From: Hydractinia symbiolongicarpus | Taxonomy: Eukaryota > Cnidaria > Hydrozoa > Anthoathecata > Hydractiniidae | Assembly (NCBI RefSeq): GCF_029227915.1 | Contig: NC_079875.1 | Span: forward strand, 11,839,001 to 11,903,000 | Direction: 5' to 3' | Length of the DNA stretch: 64,000 bases | In this document: positions 45,105-58,477 of the stretch, in pieces | Layout: the number at the start of each line of letters is the position of its first letter | Position numbering within the stretch: the first letter of the stretch is position 1 | Position numbers and translations under genes: made by a program | The notes under the pieces: generated by a model | The model's input: the letters and a program-made list of their open reading frames with translations, nothing else | Databases searched by the model: none | What the model was told of the DNA's origin: nothing

Positions 45105-48100
45105 ATGGAAATAGAACATGGTAACAATGTACTTCAGCTTGGACCACACCCAATTATCTTAAGGATAGTGTTTTCACCGCAACAATCAATTGATTGGAAA
45201 ATTAATGGGAATGTTACCTTTCATGAACTGTTAGTAAGTGTGTTTTATTTTTTGGAATAATTTAAATGACGACTAATGCGAATAAATATAAGATTTGTTA
45301 GTAGTAAACATGGTCCTGCTTTGACAATTGCATTTCAACAACCATATACTTTTGGGTTATTTATGTTACAAAACTATAAGTGCAATTACAATTTACAGTT
45401 TTATATACCTTAAGTGGATAAATTTTGGCAAGGATTAAATTTGTTGAATTTCGCCGAAATTCGCCAAATTAAATACCCGCCAAAATTTTGATAACTGACT
45501 ATTCGCCAAATTAAATATACTCGCCAAATTTAACATAATTTACCATTCGCCAAATTAAATCCCCGTCAAATTTTAAAAAAAAATACGTTTTTTTTTAATT
45601 AAGAAATTAAAAATGTTTTTTCCCAAAAAAAGATGATGAAGAATAGAATTTTTAACTCTATAACAAGTCTTGTGTTTATATATATGTTATTCTTATTTTT
45701 TATAAAACATTTCAAGACATAATTCATTTCTTTGTGTCATTTGCCAAATTAAATCCCCACCAAATATTCCATTTCGGTCATTCGCCAAATTAAATACTCG
45801 CCAAAATTTATCCACTTAAGGTAGCCATTGGTGTTGATATTCATCTGAAATGAATATTATGAAGCCAAGTCCTAAGACCTTCTGCTATAATCTCATGTAG
45901 ACTTACAAGAATTTTTTTAAGAAATTAAAATATTGCTTAGACAGTCTTTAAACCCAATTCATAGCCACCTGTTACCTTAGGGTGAACTGAACTTGAGCAC
46001 TGCTCGATGTAAAATTTATTTTTTTCTTTTGAGCCTCTATTTGATATCTTAAAGAGGTGAGTGATTACGAATTATGACCAACAGATGGCAAGTCTGTATT
46101 TTGACCTTTTTATAACCCCAGTCGGCGTACTTCAGTGTCTAAGGGTCAATAACCGTATTCTAGTAACAAATTTATTTTACGGAAACTGACAGAGCTCATA
46201 ATAGCCTCATGATTTGTACATCTACTGTTTAAAAGATTGTCGTAATGTCACCCTAATTTATTTTTGTTACAGGACGTGATAGATGGTTACATGCAAGCAA
46301 ATGGCGAGCGAAAACCAACTGCTTTTGAGTGTATGTTTTAGTATTTTATTTGAATATTTACCTTTCCTTTTTATTTGTGCAAAGACCCAAATATGTATTG
46401 TTTGAATGGAGAAGGAATAGAGAAATTAATATATAATTGTCGAACTTTTTATAAAATTATAAAATTCATTATAAAATAATGAATTAAAACAAGCCCACCG
46501 GATCTTATTGACCTCTTCCTGCCCCACCTCTGACTGTCAGTGCTGCATTTCCCTCCTGTTATTTCCCCAGTCATCTGTCCTTCTCGGGTGTACCTAATTC
46601 ACCATACTCTTCCAGGGGTACATCTCTACACTTTGTGGCTGCCCAGGGCAGCCCAGCATTCCCAATTTCCACAAAAGTAAATTCATCATGTTTATGACTA
46701 CATAATTTAATATGCCATAAAGGCTTAACAAATTGACATGAAAAAACTACATGCCACTGCCTATAAATCATCCTTTATTATTATTATATAAAGGCATTAT
46801 ACTTCAATTATCAAGGTGAGTGATGTTGCCACTCCACTTATGCAAAAGTACCACCAAGTATTTTTATGGCTGAGTCAGGAATGCCACACGAAGCTCCTGT
46901 AGAGTCCCCACCAATACGAAAACTATGTGTATTTAATTGCAAACTATCTTTGTTTAGATGAAGATGAAGAAGGAGACAGAATTACTGTTAGGACAGACGA
47001 GGAACTAAAAGCAATGATTGATTGGGTATGAATTCATCTTTTTTTCTTTCTGTCCCCACTGTTGTATATTAAACAATTAATTCTTTGAATTTTGCTAAAA
47101 TATCTGTATTTTGTTTACAACATAAATTGGCATATTTAATAAACAAAACTAATTCAAATAAAATAATGGCAATTTTTTGTGTTTACCCTGATCACCCATT
47201 GATGTTAAAAATTGGTCGCAGAATAAAAAATGCTGTGCTTTCGACGAAAATATAGGCACGGTGAGCAAAAACGTTTTTACAAGAATCAACTAAAAAAAAT
47301 GACAATGCGTTTAATATTGCAAAAATAAGTGCTAAGCCAGAAGATGGCATTGTTTGTGGATAACGTTTGTAATTTTTGCTTCCCAATGCGTTTGTCATAT
47401 TAGCTTATATTTGCCGTTTCGTTTTTCCAGCATCAATGGAATTGTGAAAAGTTATCAAATGGTATTGGAGTGTATCCCCTGGTAGTGTACCCTAGAGGTG
47501 ACAATTTTTTGTTAGTTCTTGAAAAATACACCAGTGAGAAAACTATGGCGGCCATGGTTACTGGTGTATATATTGGATAAGCGAATTTCATTTTAGTTAC
47601 GTATTTCCTATTCGCTACCAAATTGTCTCTCTGAATGTTTACGAAATGGTAACAATTTCAATGTTTACATACACTTGTTTTAAATTCCCTGGTTTTAACT
47701 TATAGTCGGAAGATCGCCATCTCGTAGAAATACATTGGGCTTGACAGTAGGTTGATTAGTTTTAATCTTTGCAAATATTTAAACTTCTGCTTTTTTCATT
47801 TTCTCTGCCTTGATGGTTAGAAAGTCAATGTCAATAATTTCTCTGTAATCCTGTGAATTTTATATTGAGAAAATACCTGTTTTACTTGTTTTATTTAATA
47901 ACATTGTACCATCATTTGTTGAAATTATTATTTTTTGTCTTGCATACATTCACGAAAATGAACACCCACGAAATGTAATTTTTATTGGCGCGCCACATTA
48001 TTTCCTGCTAAAAAGTACTACCATTAAGGTCAATGCGGAATATGAGGAATTAGAAGTTCCAGTCCAAATAGTGTACAACAAAGTCCAGCTTTAGTCAATA

Positions 48101-51100
48101 TGTTGCAAAGATTCTATCGAATCTATCAGATCTAATTGGTATGATAGAATTGATAGAATCAGATTCTATCAATTATTCATACCTCACTTCTGGTTAGCTA
48201 GATGAATGTGCTTTGTTCATCCACCTTAATATGTGTTTTGGAGAACATAAAGCATTGCTATCAAGTAGCGTTTTTAGGGACTTGTCACTTCTCATTACCC
48301 AGCCTTTATCCAACGGCTAGCTGTCGACCCTCTCTGTTAGCAATGTAGTACAGCAGCCAACCATTGCATATCATAGGTGGATGTAACAGCATCGTCAGCT
48401 CAACAAGCAACTCGCCAAAGTAGTGGGGGAGGATCAAGTGGGTAAAATAATTTTGTATATTTTATTTAATGCGTTAATACTTCTTTAATTTTGTACACAT
48501 TTCTGTTATTCCAAAAAGTCAATTAATATATATTCCAAAATAGAATGCTCTTAAGAGTTAACTTTTTAAAATTATAGGAGAAAACGACATGAAAATATCC
48601 AAACTATCTTAAGTAGTGGCCAGGTAAGTGTGCCCTGTTACAACAACTCAACCAAAATAGTACATACCGAAATGATTTCAATTAGCGTCCTGGCGCCTAT
48701 TAAATATTTGACCTGAGTGTTTAATCGAAAGGAGAGCTTAATACTAGGGGCGCTTATAATTATTTTGCGAACGTTTAGGTGATTAAAGACAGAAAGAGTG
48801 GTGTTTTCATTCATTTTTTACTAAATCAATATTTAATAATGCTCCAGCAGCAAATATTCGTGATGGAAATAAGAATATAGATAAAAAATTCCCAATTTAT
48901 AAAAGATAAAATGCGAGCGAAAACAAAAATGTAATTTTTGGAGATTACTTCTTTTGGAAATTTGTTTAAAAAGAGTTTTTGTTGGCTTTTTTTTAGATAT
49001 TTCAGCATGACTTACAATACCTAAACGTAGTTGGACATGGTAATGGCGGAACAGTGCATCGGTAAATATAGAAACAATCTGTGTTATAATGACAAATATA
49101 GAATATAGAAATGTATATTTTTGTTTGAATAATTTTTCATTACTTTAGCCAAAATAGCTTATTTATCAATTCTTGCATCTATTATAATTGCAGCCAGCAA
49201 AAGAAAATAGCAATTTAATTGTGAATGCCTTGTAGATAGCTTACATTAAAAAAGTTAATCCAAAAACACGTGTCCTAATCTATGTTTCCTTTCGTAGAGC
49301 GTTTCACGTGCCCACACAGCAACAAGTTGCTATAAAGGTATGTTGCTATGTTGTTAATTATGAGTTTTTACTACTTTGAATAGAAGTTATGTTACCATCT
49401 TATATGCTCTTATAACAGCAGTAATCTCTATGTCAACATAACTAAACTAATCTGATTAAAGTTTATTTCTTTTTTTGTGTGTTTAGACATGTTTTCGCAT
49501 TTCTGTTGTTATTTAGTTGCTTGGGTTTCCTATGTAAAGATTTTGTTTTTACAACATGGCAATCGGCTTATATAGTCTGATATGCAGTGCTAAATGTATT
49601 GTTTTAATAAGTCTTCTCGTTTCTAAAGATTATCCCGCTGGACATAACTGAAGAAGTTCAACGTCAGATACTATCTGAATTAGACATTCTTTTTAAATGC
49701 AATTCTCAATTCGTAATTGGCTTCTATGGAGCGTTTTTTATTGAAAACAAAATCTCAATATGTACTGAATATATGGATGGTGGTTCGTTAGATAATTATG
49801 GGAAGATTGAGCAGAATGTGTTGGGCCGTATTGCTGTTGCTGTAAGATGTTTTGTATTTTTATATAAAGAGATGTTTGTTGAGTTCATGTGTTATTGTAT
49901 TCCATACTGTGTCAGCTATTTCAATAATAGTGCAGTACGGTGAGAAAACCATAGAGTACGTTGCTTGCAGTACTGTTCAATGCTTCTTGCAGTCATTGCT
50001 AATTATTCTTAGTATTTGTGTCAGTGCATTGCATTGTGTGACAGTGATTCTTGCAGTATGTGTCACGAGTCTTGCCTTATGTATCCGTGATACATGCCAA
50101 GAATTCTTGCAGTGTGTGCTAGCATGTTTCAGTAATGCTTGCAGTTCATTTTAGTGATACTTGCAGCATGTTTCAGGAATGTATGCAGCATGCTTGTACC
50201 ATGTTTCAGTAATGCTTACAGCATGTATCAGTAATACTTGCAGCTTACTTGCAGCATGTATCAGCAATACTTCCAGATTGTTTTAGTAATACTTTCAGCA
50301 TATTTCAGTAATACTTGCAGCATGTTTCAGTAATACTTGCAGCATATTTCAGTAATACTTTGCAGCATGTTTTAGTAATACTTCCATCATATTTCAGTAA
50401 TACTTGCAGCATGTATTAGTAATACTTGCAGCTTACTTGCAGCATGTATCAGTAATACTTCCAGATTGTTTTAGTAATACTTTCAGCATATTTCAGTAAT
50501 ACTTGCAGCATGTTTCAGTAATACTTGCAGCATATTTCAGTAATACTTGCAGCATGTATCAGTAAAACTTTGCAGCATGTTTCAGTAATACTTCCATCAT
50601 GTGTCAGTAATACTTGCAGCTTACTTGCAGCATGTTTCAGTATTACTTGCAGCATGTATCAGTAATACTTGCAGCATGTTTCAGTAATACTTCCATCATG
50701 TTTCAGTAAAACTTTGCAGCATGTTTCAGTAATACTTGCAGCATGTGTCAGTAATACTTGCAGCTTACTTGCAGCTTACTTGCAGCATGTTTCAGTATTA
50801 CTTGCAGCATGTATCAGTAATACTTGCAGCATGTTTCAGTAATACTTCCATCATGTTTTAGTAATACTTGCAGCATGTTTCAGTAATGCATTCTGTTCGT
50901 TTCAGTAAAGCATGCAGTTCGTTTCAGTAATGCATGCAGTTCGTGTCAGTGCTTCTTGCAATTGGTGCCATGGGTCTTGCATTGTTTATCAGTAACCCTT
51001 GCAGTATGTTTCATTTTTGCATCCAGTATATTTCAGCTATGTTTTAGTATGTTTCAGTAATGCTTGCAGTTCATTTCAGTAATGCTTGCAGTGTGTTTCA

Positions 51101-54100
51101 CTTGTAGTACATGGTAGTAATTCTTGGAATATGTCTTAGTGCTTCTTCAATTATGTATCTGTAATATCTGCAGTGTATGTCAGATTCTTGCAGTATGTTT
51201 TAGTAATATGTCAGTGATTTCCGCAGTGCATGTCAGTGGTTCTGTAATTGTGGGACTGTGATTCTCGCAATATTTTTATGCTAGCCATTGCTCTTGCACC
51301 AGGTCGTAATTCACAATTTGTTTTAATAGTCCTCGTAATTTTAATAAATAACTATGTCTTACATCTGTTATTTCATTAGTTTTCCAACAGAAACCTTGAA
51401 AAAGGTAAAAGTGCTTTTAGAGGAAAACTTTGAAATACCGTTTTAAACCTCTAGGCTCATTAGTACTCGATAACCTTTTAGAGGTAAAGTTTTTAAATAT
51501 TATGTGTGTTGTGTGTATAGATGTTGTATATTTTAGGTAGTTAAAGGTTTGCAATATTTGTGGCATCTCAAGGTGATACACAGAGGTGCGTGTTTTCTGT
51601 GGTTTGATACAGCATAAAACATAGTACGAACTTTCCATATTACTGCCCAGTAGTTTCATGTTCAAGTAATCGTTAAACTCTGGACGAACATTAAAATTTG
51701 CAATCTGTTTAATGACATGCCTTGTTACTGAATTCCTTTTAAGACAAGCTAAAATAAAAGTATTACTCCTTCAGTAGATTTTTAAGTAAATAAGCCCACG
51801 CTTTTGTGCGTGATTTGTAGTAAGAATATAGATTCATCATTGTTATTATGCCTTTCTGTGCCTTTATGTAGACTCAAACACGCGCTCATATGACTATTGC
51901 AGAAAAATTGGAATAGATTTTTTTCTGCATTTAGCACGAATAAGTATTCTACCCTCGCAGACAAGCTTACTTAAAGATAAATTCATTTTCTCATCAGTGC
52001 AACCGTGTGTAAACTTAGGTCGTTGAAGCAGTATCTGCAGCTTTATCTGCAACTATTTTTTATCGCATATTTTTTGTTAATTCTTTCAAAATACTTTTAA
52101 AATATTTAGATGTGAAACCGAACAATATGTTAGTGAATACGCAAGGACATATCAAACTTTGTGATTTTGGTGTTAGTATACAGGTGAGATACTGGTATAC
52201 GTAGCGGGTTTTTTTTAAAATTTATAAAGTCCAGTTTTGTTTGTTCAAAAGGAGATAATCAAGATCCCGTTCCTAGATTCTTTGGATTGTTTCCGCGGTA
52301 GTTTTGTTAAAATTAAAGTTTTTCTATGCTAGGATTGTCTGGACATGTTCTTTTATAAAAAACAAGAAAACGACTAGTAAAGGTTTCCTTAATTCTGAGG
52401 TCATTTAAGTAGAAAAAGTTTTACGGGGTGTATAAGCCAGATATTCAATTAAATGATTAAATGTAAAAGCTTCTCTTTTTGTTATAGTTGGTAAATTCAA
52501 TCGCAAAGACCTATGTGGGTACGAATGCTTACATGGCAGTAAGTATTAATAATAACTGTCAATTAGCATTTTTCCCAGCAACCTGGATCTTGCCAACTCA
52601 GCGAGGAGTAGCATAAACTAGCTAACTTTAATTTCGCATCAGAATATTGGAAGCCGACGGCATACTTGCGTTTAATGTCAGCAAGCTCTTATCTAATGCG
52701 ATGCAAAATAAGTAAATTGAATTAGCTTACTTTAACCATAAATAATATTTTTTTAAAAAAAACAAAAAAAAAACATAACCATTGTCCAATTGGACATTGT
52801 CCAATAAATTACTATTCTCGTTATCATTCTAATGAAAAAAGTAATATGCTATACTTTTCCCTAGCGCACTAGTGATGTATTAAAAGTTACTGACCACTTG
52901 GCGATTGCCTTAACCTACGACCTTCTAGTTTATTACAGCCAAATTTGTTTTTCATGTTTAGCCTGAAAGAATACTCGGCGATGAGTACGGAATTCATTCG
53001 GACGTTTGGAGTTTGGGTTTATCACTTGTGGAGGTATTCACATCTTCCTGGTCGAACTGCTTAAGTATTTTCAGTGTATATATGTACATTTTCCTAGTCG
53101 CACTGCTCAAATATTTTCACCGTATTCTTTTGCGTCAAATATATGTCGATTTGAATGCTGTTAACATGATTATCCGAAACAGATATTTTTGACTTAAATG
53201 ATTGTTTTCCCTTTTTTAGATGTCCACTGGTTCATTTCCTTATCCCTCGGTGAGCTTACCTGCTACGTTTCACTTCCTTTGTTTTGTTTCAAAGAAAAAA
53301 GGCTATTTTTTACTGTTGCTATATCTTCTTTGTGTAGGCACAGGAGCCATGCTCACACTTACTTTTACTAGTTAAATACACTTATAGACATATAAAGGTT
53401 TGCAACGAGGGAAAATTTAAGTATGGTTAAGCATATTTCTAGCCTCATGACCATTTTTTTTTTAGATCAACACAATAAATGTGAGGAAATTATCAGCTTC
53501 AGATTCGTCTTTAACAGTTGAGCATATAAGGGCTGGAAAAAATATTCTTATAATAAACCACGTGCTTAAATATACTCTTTGGTTTCTAATAGACAGGCAC
53601 GTCTAAATAGTTTTTTGATTTTTCACCCTTGGTTTTCTTATCCCCCCACCAGGCTGTTAATTTCAAGGTGAGTTTGCAACCTTTGTCTATTGGGCAAATA
53701 ATAGGATTTGTAAAAAATAAAAACCAATCTTTCAACTATATCAATTTTAGTGATGTAAGAATAATTTTTATTTTATATTTAGAATAATAATATAGATAAA
53801 GATATTATTGCTGTAAGTATGTGTAATTTTACTTTGACTTTCAATTAGTTTCCTTAAAGTTCGTATTCGTTGCAAAAGTGTTATAATTTTTCCTTATCTC
53901 CACGCTATTTGTTGTGCAACGAAAATAACGAAACAACTTGTAAACAACACGCAGATAGCAAATAGGAAATAAAAATGACAACAATACTTTTCGATATTTT
54001 CCTTGCTCTAAAAGTCCCACAACAACAAGTGTGTTTAAAACGGGAAGTTTGTTTTCGATTGGTCTATCTAGAAAAGTAGCCAAGTAAGCAACTGTTGAAA

Positions 54101-55909
54101 TACAGAAACCTAAGGAAGAGTAAGCCTCAAATTATTGCTGTTATGTTTAAACCGAATGCAAGATTGCTCTTCACTTCGGACGTTTATTTTATTTCAACCT
54201 GAAAATTTATCGTTATAGCCAATAGAGTTATTGCAGTGTATAGTAAACGAGGTAAGCAAATAAAAATTGTTTAATCGACTTGTACTTGCACTTTTTTTCA
54301 TTAGACGCATTTTTTGTACCATACTTTCTTGCTTGCTGTGTGAAAAAAATAGGTTGTAATCCAAAAGGAAAACAAAGATTTTTGCGCTTGTTAATTTTCG
54401 CTTGTTCTTAGAATTTTTTGGTTTTGTGTGTGTTCCGGTAGTTTGTATATGATACTGGTGTTACTGCTTCCTTTTTGTGTATTGTAGAATCCACCGAGAC
54501 TGTCTATGGATTTGTTTGGAGACGCTCTTCGAGATTTTGTCGAAATATGGTACGTATGATTTGTTCACTTTTAATTTGTCTTACTAAAATAAGTAACAAT
54601 GTTCATGTGAGTTCGTTGAATTTCATCCGTTTGTATCAAATCTATATAATGGCATCCTTATTTTAATCACATTTTTAGTATAAATTGACGTAAATAAACG
54701 TTTTGCAAAGACTGTGTCAAATTATTAAGTCTTCGTCTTATTTGGTAAAATTATTTAGTCATAATGAAACTGTTCTCTTGAAAATCACAAAGCTTTGAGT
54801 AGGTAATTAACGTTTCTAGCTTACAAAAGAATCAAAAGTCTCGTCCAACGCCTGAACAGTTATCGGTACGTATAATATTCCCTTTTTTAATCTCATTCGA
54901 TCCTGTTTGTTAAGTTACTGTGAACTTCTCCTGACTGACCTTAAATTAAAGTCAACACGATGCAAGTAGACTGGCCTTAAATTTTCGTTAAACATTTCTC
55001 TATTAGCTATAGCCGAACGTTTTGCACATATTTTAAATCAAGTACGTGATTCTTTACCTAGATTATGTAATCACTACACGTTATTTTTATATGGAGCTTA
55101 AGGACAAAATTGTGCTTTCAAACTCAAAGCTACAATGAAGTTGCTAAGCGTAAAATTGAAGTTTTACAACATTCCAGCTTAACAATTAAAGACTTTTAAA
55201 TTAATTTTTCTAAGGACAGTTTGGAAGTACCTTTTTAAGTAATCCATATTTCTATTCAAGTGTTCTTTGCTTATTTTTTCAATCTTCCGGCCAGGCGAGT
55301 TGCTGAGGGGTTGCTTAGTTTTTGACAGAAATGTCAACCATGTTCTTATACAGCACGGTTGGAAACGAAATAAAAAAATTTGATTCAGGATCAATCAAAA
55401 ATCAGGATCAAAAATTTGCGATCGTTTTTCCGATTCGCGTAAATTTCTACTTAAAATATACCTGAATCAGTCTTTCGCAGAAGTTAATTCGCGCAAAAAA
55501 AAAAAATAATAATAAAAAAATAGAAAAATCGGGAATTCGGGAAAATATATATTCTCTGCATAAACTGATTGACTAAGATAAGGATTGGAAGATATGATAG
55601 AAAACTCGCACGGATGTAAGAAGACTGATCTTTTTAATCATCACCAATTAAAATTGCACTATTTAAACTCATTTTTGCTACTAATTTATAATTATAATTA
55701 ATTTGTAAACATCTGATTTGCGAAAATTTCTCGCGGGACGAGGAAAGAAAGTCGACGTTATTTTTCTTTCTAGTTCAGGTAATGATACTTAAAACCTTCT
55801 TTTGTTTTAGCGACATCCTTTTATTCTTCAAAATGACACTGAAAATCAAAACGCAATCATATCGGAGTTTGTTTGCAGTTACCGACGTCTGCATTCAATG
55901 GACGGTTAA
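45105..55909 (+). CDS. MAP2K5: Dual-specificity MAP kinase kinase 5 (MEK5), 21 exons
   Basis: MEK5 phosphorylates ERK5 and is recruited to MEKK2/3 through its PB1 domain. Exons: 45105-45233, 46273-46330, 46958-47025, 47431-47497, 47706-47746, 48377-48441, 48578-48623, 48997-49061, 49298-49337, 49629-49841, 51537-51585, 52110-52183, 52488-52538, 52962-53033, 53220-53249, 53653-53667, 53783-53812, 54219-54251, 54488-54549, 54820-54865, 55811-55909. All junctions keep frame, giving 450 residues (human 448). The PB1 domain (~1-105) carries the acidic motif YEDEEGDRITVRTDEEL. Kinase features: glycine loop GHGNGGTV (~170), catalytic Lys in VAIK (193), HRD in VIHRDVKPNNMLVN, CDFGVS, activation loop VNSIAKTYVGT with both phospho-acceptor positions (Ser309, Thr313), APE-equivalent YMAPERI. 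The end, RHPFILQ..., matches GHPFIVQ of human. Three tiny exons (15, 30, 33 nt) encode the insert between FPYPS and PIELLQCIV. The start is the first ATG after the acceptor. Confidence 0.95.
45418..45821. mobile_element. MITE in MEK5 intron 1, 404 bp, TA target duplication
   Basis: The left end CCTTAAGTGGATAAATTTTG is the reverse complement of the right end (CCACTTAAGG at 45821). Both are flanked by TA (45416-45417, 45822-45823). Internal repeats 'ttcgccaaattaaatacccgcc' recur at least five times near both ends. No coding sequence. A TA duplication suggests a Tc1/mariner-type or related helper. Confidence 0.75.
46495..46780. other. GC-richer island in MEK5 intron 2
   Basis: About 280 bp of clearly more GC-rich sequence ('cagggcagcccagcattccc'). 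A 66-codon minus-strand open frame resembles nothing known to me. Probably an inserted repeat relic. Confidence 0.35.
49900..51240. repeat. 22-bp minisatellite in MEK5 intron 10
   Basis: The unit is TTGCAGCATGTTTCAGTAATAC and variants. Roughly 50-60 imperfect copies fill most of the 1.7-kb intron between 49842 and 51536. The core (about 50150-50940) is most regular and both flanks are more diverged (TTGCAGT.CGTGTCAGTG types). A 100-codon open frame at its left end is a by-product of the repeat. Confidence 0.9.
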
Positions 55910-56368
55910 AAAGAAATCCGAGGTTTTTCAAACCGTTACAGCATGCCGTCAAATCACAAGGTGCTACCTTGCAGTATAATATGAAATGGAGTTTAAAGCT
56001 TTTATTTTGCTAGCAAGGTAAAAACAGGTATTCCAAAAAACACGGCGTCAAAACTCACGTCGAATTCATTGATATTAATTTTAATGTCGACTCATAACTG
56101 CGATGACGTTTTATTTTTGATGTTTAGGAGGATGACAACTATTTACCATTTTTTACTACACTTATTTTGAATTTTAACATATACTCTGTTTTTAGCCTTT
56201 GATTGGTTTTGTTAATTTTAAGCTTCAGTGCAATGCTTAAAACTAACTTGTATTATTTATAAAAATTATATTATTATATATTTCTATTGTTTTGAGCTCT
56301 CATATCATCTGTACTATATTTATTCACAACTGCTCTGCAACATACACAAAAATAGATTAGATAGCAAT

Positions 56369-56412
56369 TGACAGGGTATATCCCTCAAGGAAGCTAACCC
56401 TAAAAAATGTCA
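56369..56412 (+). repeat. Fragment of the tRNA-derived SINE
   Basis: 'gacagggtatatccctcaag' followed by 'gaagctaacc' matches the 3' part of copies A-C. Confidence 0.5.
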
Positions 56413-56929
56413 CTCACTATAGCCACTCGTAGGATGTCTGTCGCAAATTATTATTTCACAATACACACTTTCTACGACTATGTATGGTGGTGAGAAAACC
56501 TTAAGATCAGCACTACTACGCAAGTTGTCTAAATGTCCAAAGTGGCGATGTCCATAAGTCAAGACAAACCATGGCAAATTTATATGCGAAATCAAGTAAG
56601 TAATTTGAAATGCGCTCCGTGTCCATTTATAGATATCCCCCGGACAGATTAAATATTGCGAGGTTTTGACCAGAATAATCAAATCGACTTTAATATTCAC
56701 GTTTACACCTATAGTCTGTATATTATTTTCACTTTTCGCAAGAAGTATGCTTAACTACACGTTCCTAATTTACCTTAATTTATAACTTTATTGTGGCAAG
56801 TCCCGGTACATGTGCATGAATAAAATAATATCACGAATCAATTCAGATAAGTAGCAGAGCAGTTTGTTCGTGGTTTTATTTATCATAGACACAATAAATG
56901 CCAAAAGTAATAACTGCCCAGAGTCCTCA

Positions 56930-57019
56930 AAAGATTACAAAACATAGTATGTGAGGTTACTGTTTTGTAATCTTTAATTCACTTAAGATATAGCTATAGT
57001 AGCTATATCTAAAGTGAAT
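56930..57019. repeat. Two adjacent hairpins
   Basis: Hairpin one: AAAGATTACAAAACA (56930-56944) with TGTTTTGTAATCTTT (56961-56975). Hairpin two: ATTCACTTAAGATATAGCTA (from 56977) with TAGCTATATCTAAAGTGAAT (to 57019), nearly perfect. Together they could be a small foldback element. Confidence 0.7.
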
Positions 57020-58297
57020 TTTGTGCGAAAAATTTCAAATGAGCCGGATGCAAAATTAAAATGCTTAACAAATGATTATGAACCTCTTTTTTTTAAAAAA
57101 AAATGCGGAATTTAAGTTTGCAAATGCATTCGCAAACATTAATTCTGCATTTTTTTTCTTCTGCAATCTTTTCTTTCGCACTCAACAGTTCCATTGGCTT
57201 TCCTTTTGCTTCCGAAAATGATGTTGTCTTTGTCTTTCATTTAAGCATCACCAATACCCACATCATTTTATAGGCAAGAAAGATGCATAATTAGGCCTCA
57301 TATTAACGTCATTTCAATGAACTAAATTGTAGGTATAAAACAAAGTTTCGCGTGGTCATTCGCCCGTTATCAAGCTACTAACATATTTACACTTTCTGAT
57401 TTATATGACTGGAAGTAAATAGATGATCATTAAATTATAATGCATAAATACAGTGGTGTTAATTTAATCATTTTGTTGGCTTATTTTTCAATATCAACAA
57501 ACTTGAGTTGGTAAGTGTTGTAGGCACACAGGGTTTCAGCACTAAAAGGGAAGTCAATTAAATTTAAGCTATCGGGGATAAGAGATCACCTAGGACAATG
57601 TAGTTAAATGCAGCCAGCAGGTATTTTGACATATTAGCCTTTTCAAAAAATAACTCGTGAAAATTTATTCCCGCAAGAAAGTTTTAAAAAATGAAGAACA
57701 AACAGAAGTAAATCTAGTAAAGAAGAATCCGGCAGGTATGTAGCGCAATTGTTCATCTTGTTTACTTTTCTTTCTTTGTGTTACCAGGAAGTGAATGTGT
57801 ATATAATAGCCGCTGAACCCGATTGGTTTATATGCCTATTTTTACCTGCATGTTAATGATCCGGAATAGACGACGCACTTAAAAAATTGCTCCAAAAATG
57901 GCAAATAAAAAAGCCAGGGAATGTAGAGGGTCCTGTGTGCACAGATATCTAGAAGATTCAAAATAATACGGATATTAATAAAGAAGTATAATCCACTTTG
58001 CAAAAAGGTCAAATACACTATTATTATTAGTACAATAGACTAGTTGCAGGATCCGTAGAAAGTTCACATTATTAGAAAGAGGCCAAAGAGTCAACATAAC
58101 TAATACAGATGTTAAAGTTGTAACTTTCAAAGAGAAAATAGATAGGGACGGAAAGATGTATTTGTTTTTTTGCTTGTTGACACATTGTCTTATTGCTATA
58201 TGGTGGTTATTGATTTACAGCTAATATCTCCTATAAAATTTTGTTTTTGTGATGTTGTTTTATGTTCAGCCGTTTAATTAAGAAGTATTAAACTGTA

Positions 58298-58426
58298 TTA
58301 GTCGGTGGCTCGTGGAAAAATCCACGGGCTCGCCCCTTCTTTTAAGACCGCATTGCGTGCTTCTCGCTACCTGCGGTACCATTTTGCTTGACAGACGGAC
58401 AGACGTATACGGGATTTTAATATAGA
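58298..58426 (-). mobile_element. Short non-autonomous Helitron-like element, 129 bp
   Basis: On the minus strand it begins TCTATATTAAAATCCCGTAT after an A. It ends with hairpin CGTGGATTTTTCCACG, then nine bases, then CTAA before a T. The hairpin core is the same as in the 966-1499 element. The 'gtctgtccgtctgtc' run after the 5' end is typical of such elements. Confidence 0.65.
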
Positions 58427-58477
58427 TCTTATGATTTGTAAATTTATTTAATTATATTTTGTAACTTATTTTTCACC

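Larger units (their letters stand above)
55910..58297. other. Gene-free stretch downstream of MEK5
   Basis: No gene supported. Contents are a SINE fragment (56369-56412), paired hairpins (56930-57019) and a further AT-rich foldback (about 57080-57160, 'gcaaatgcattcgcaaac' core). A minus-strand 96-codon open frame at 56410-56700 has no recognised family and no splice partners that I could find. Confidence 0.45.

Noticed and set aside
49852-50154. 100-codon ORF in MEK5 intron 10
   Set aside because: It is read through the degenerate edge of the 22-bp minisatellite; Cys/Val-rich periodic protein without family.
56410-56700. 96-codon minus-strand ORF as a gene
   Set aside because: No recognised domain, no supporting splice partners, and the surroundings are repeat-rich.
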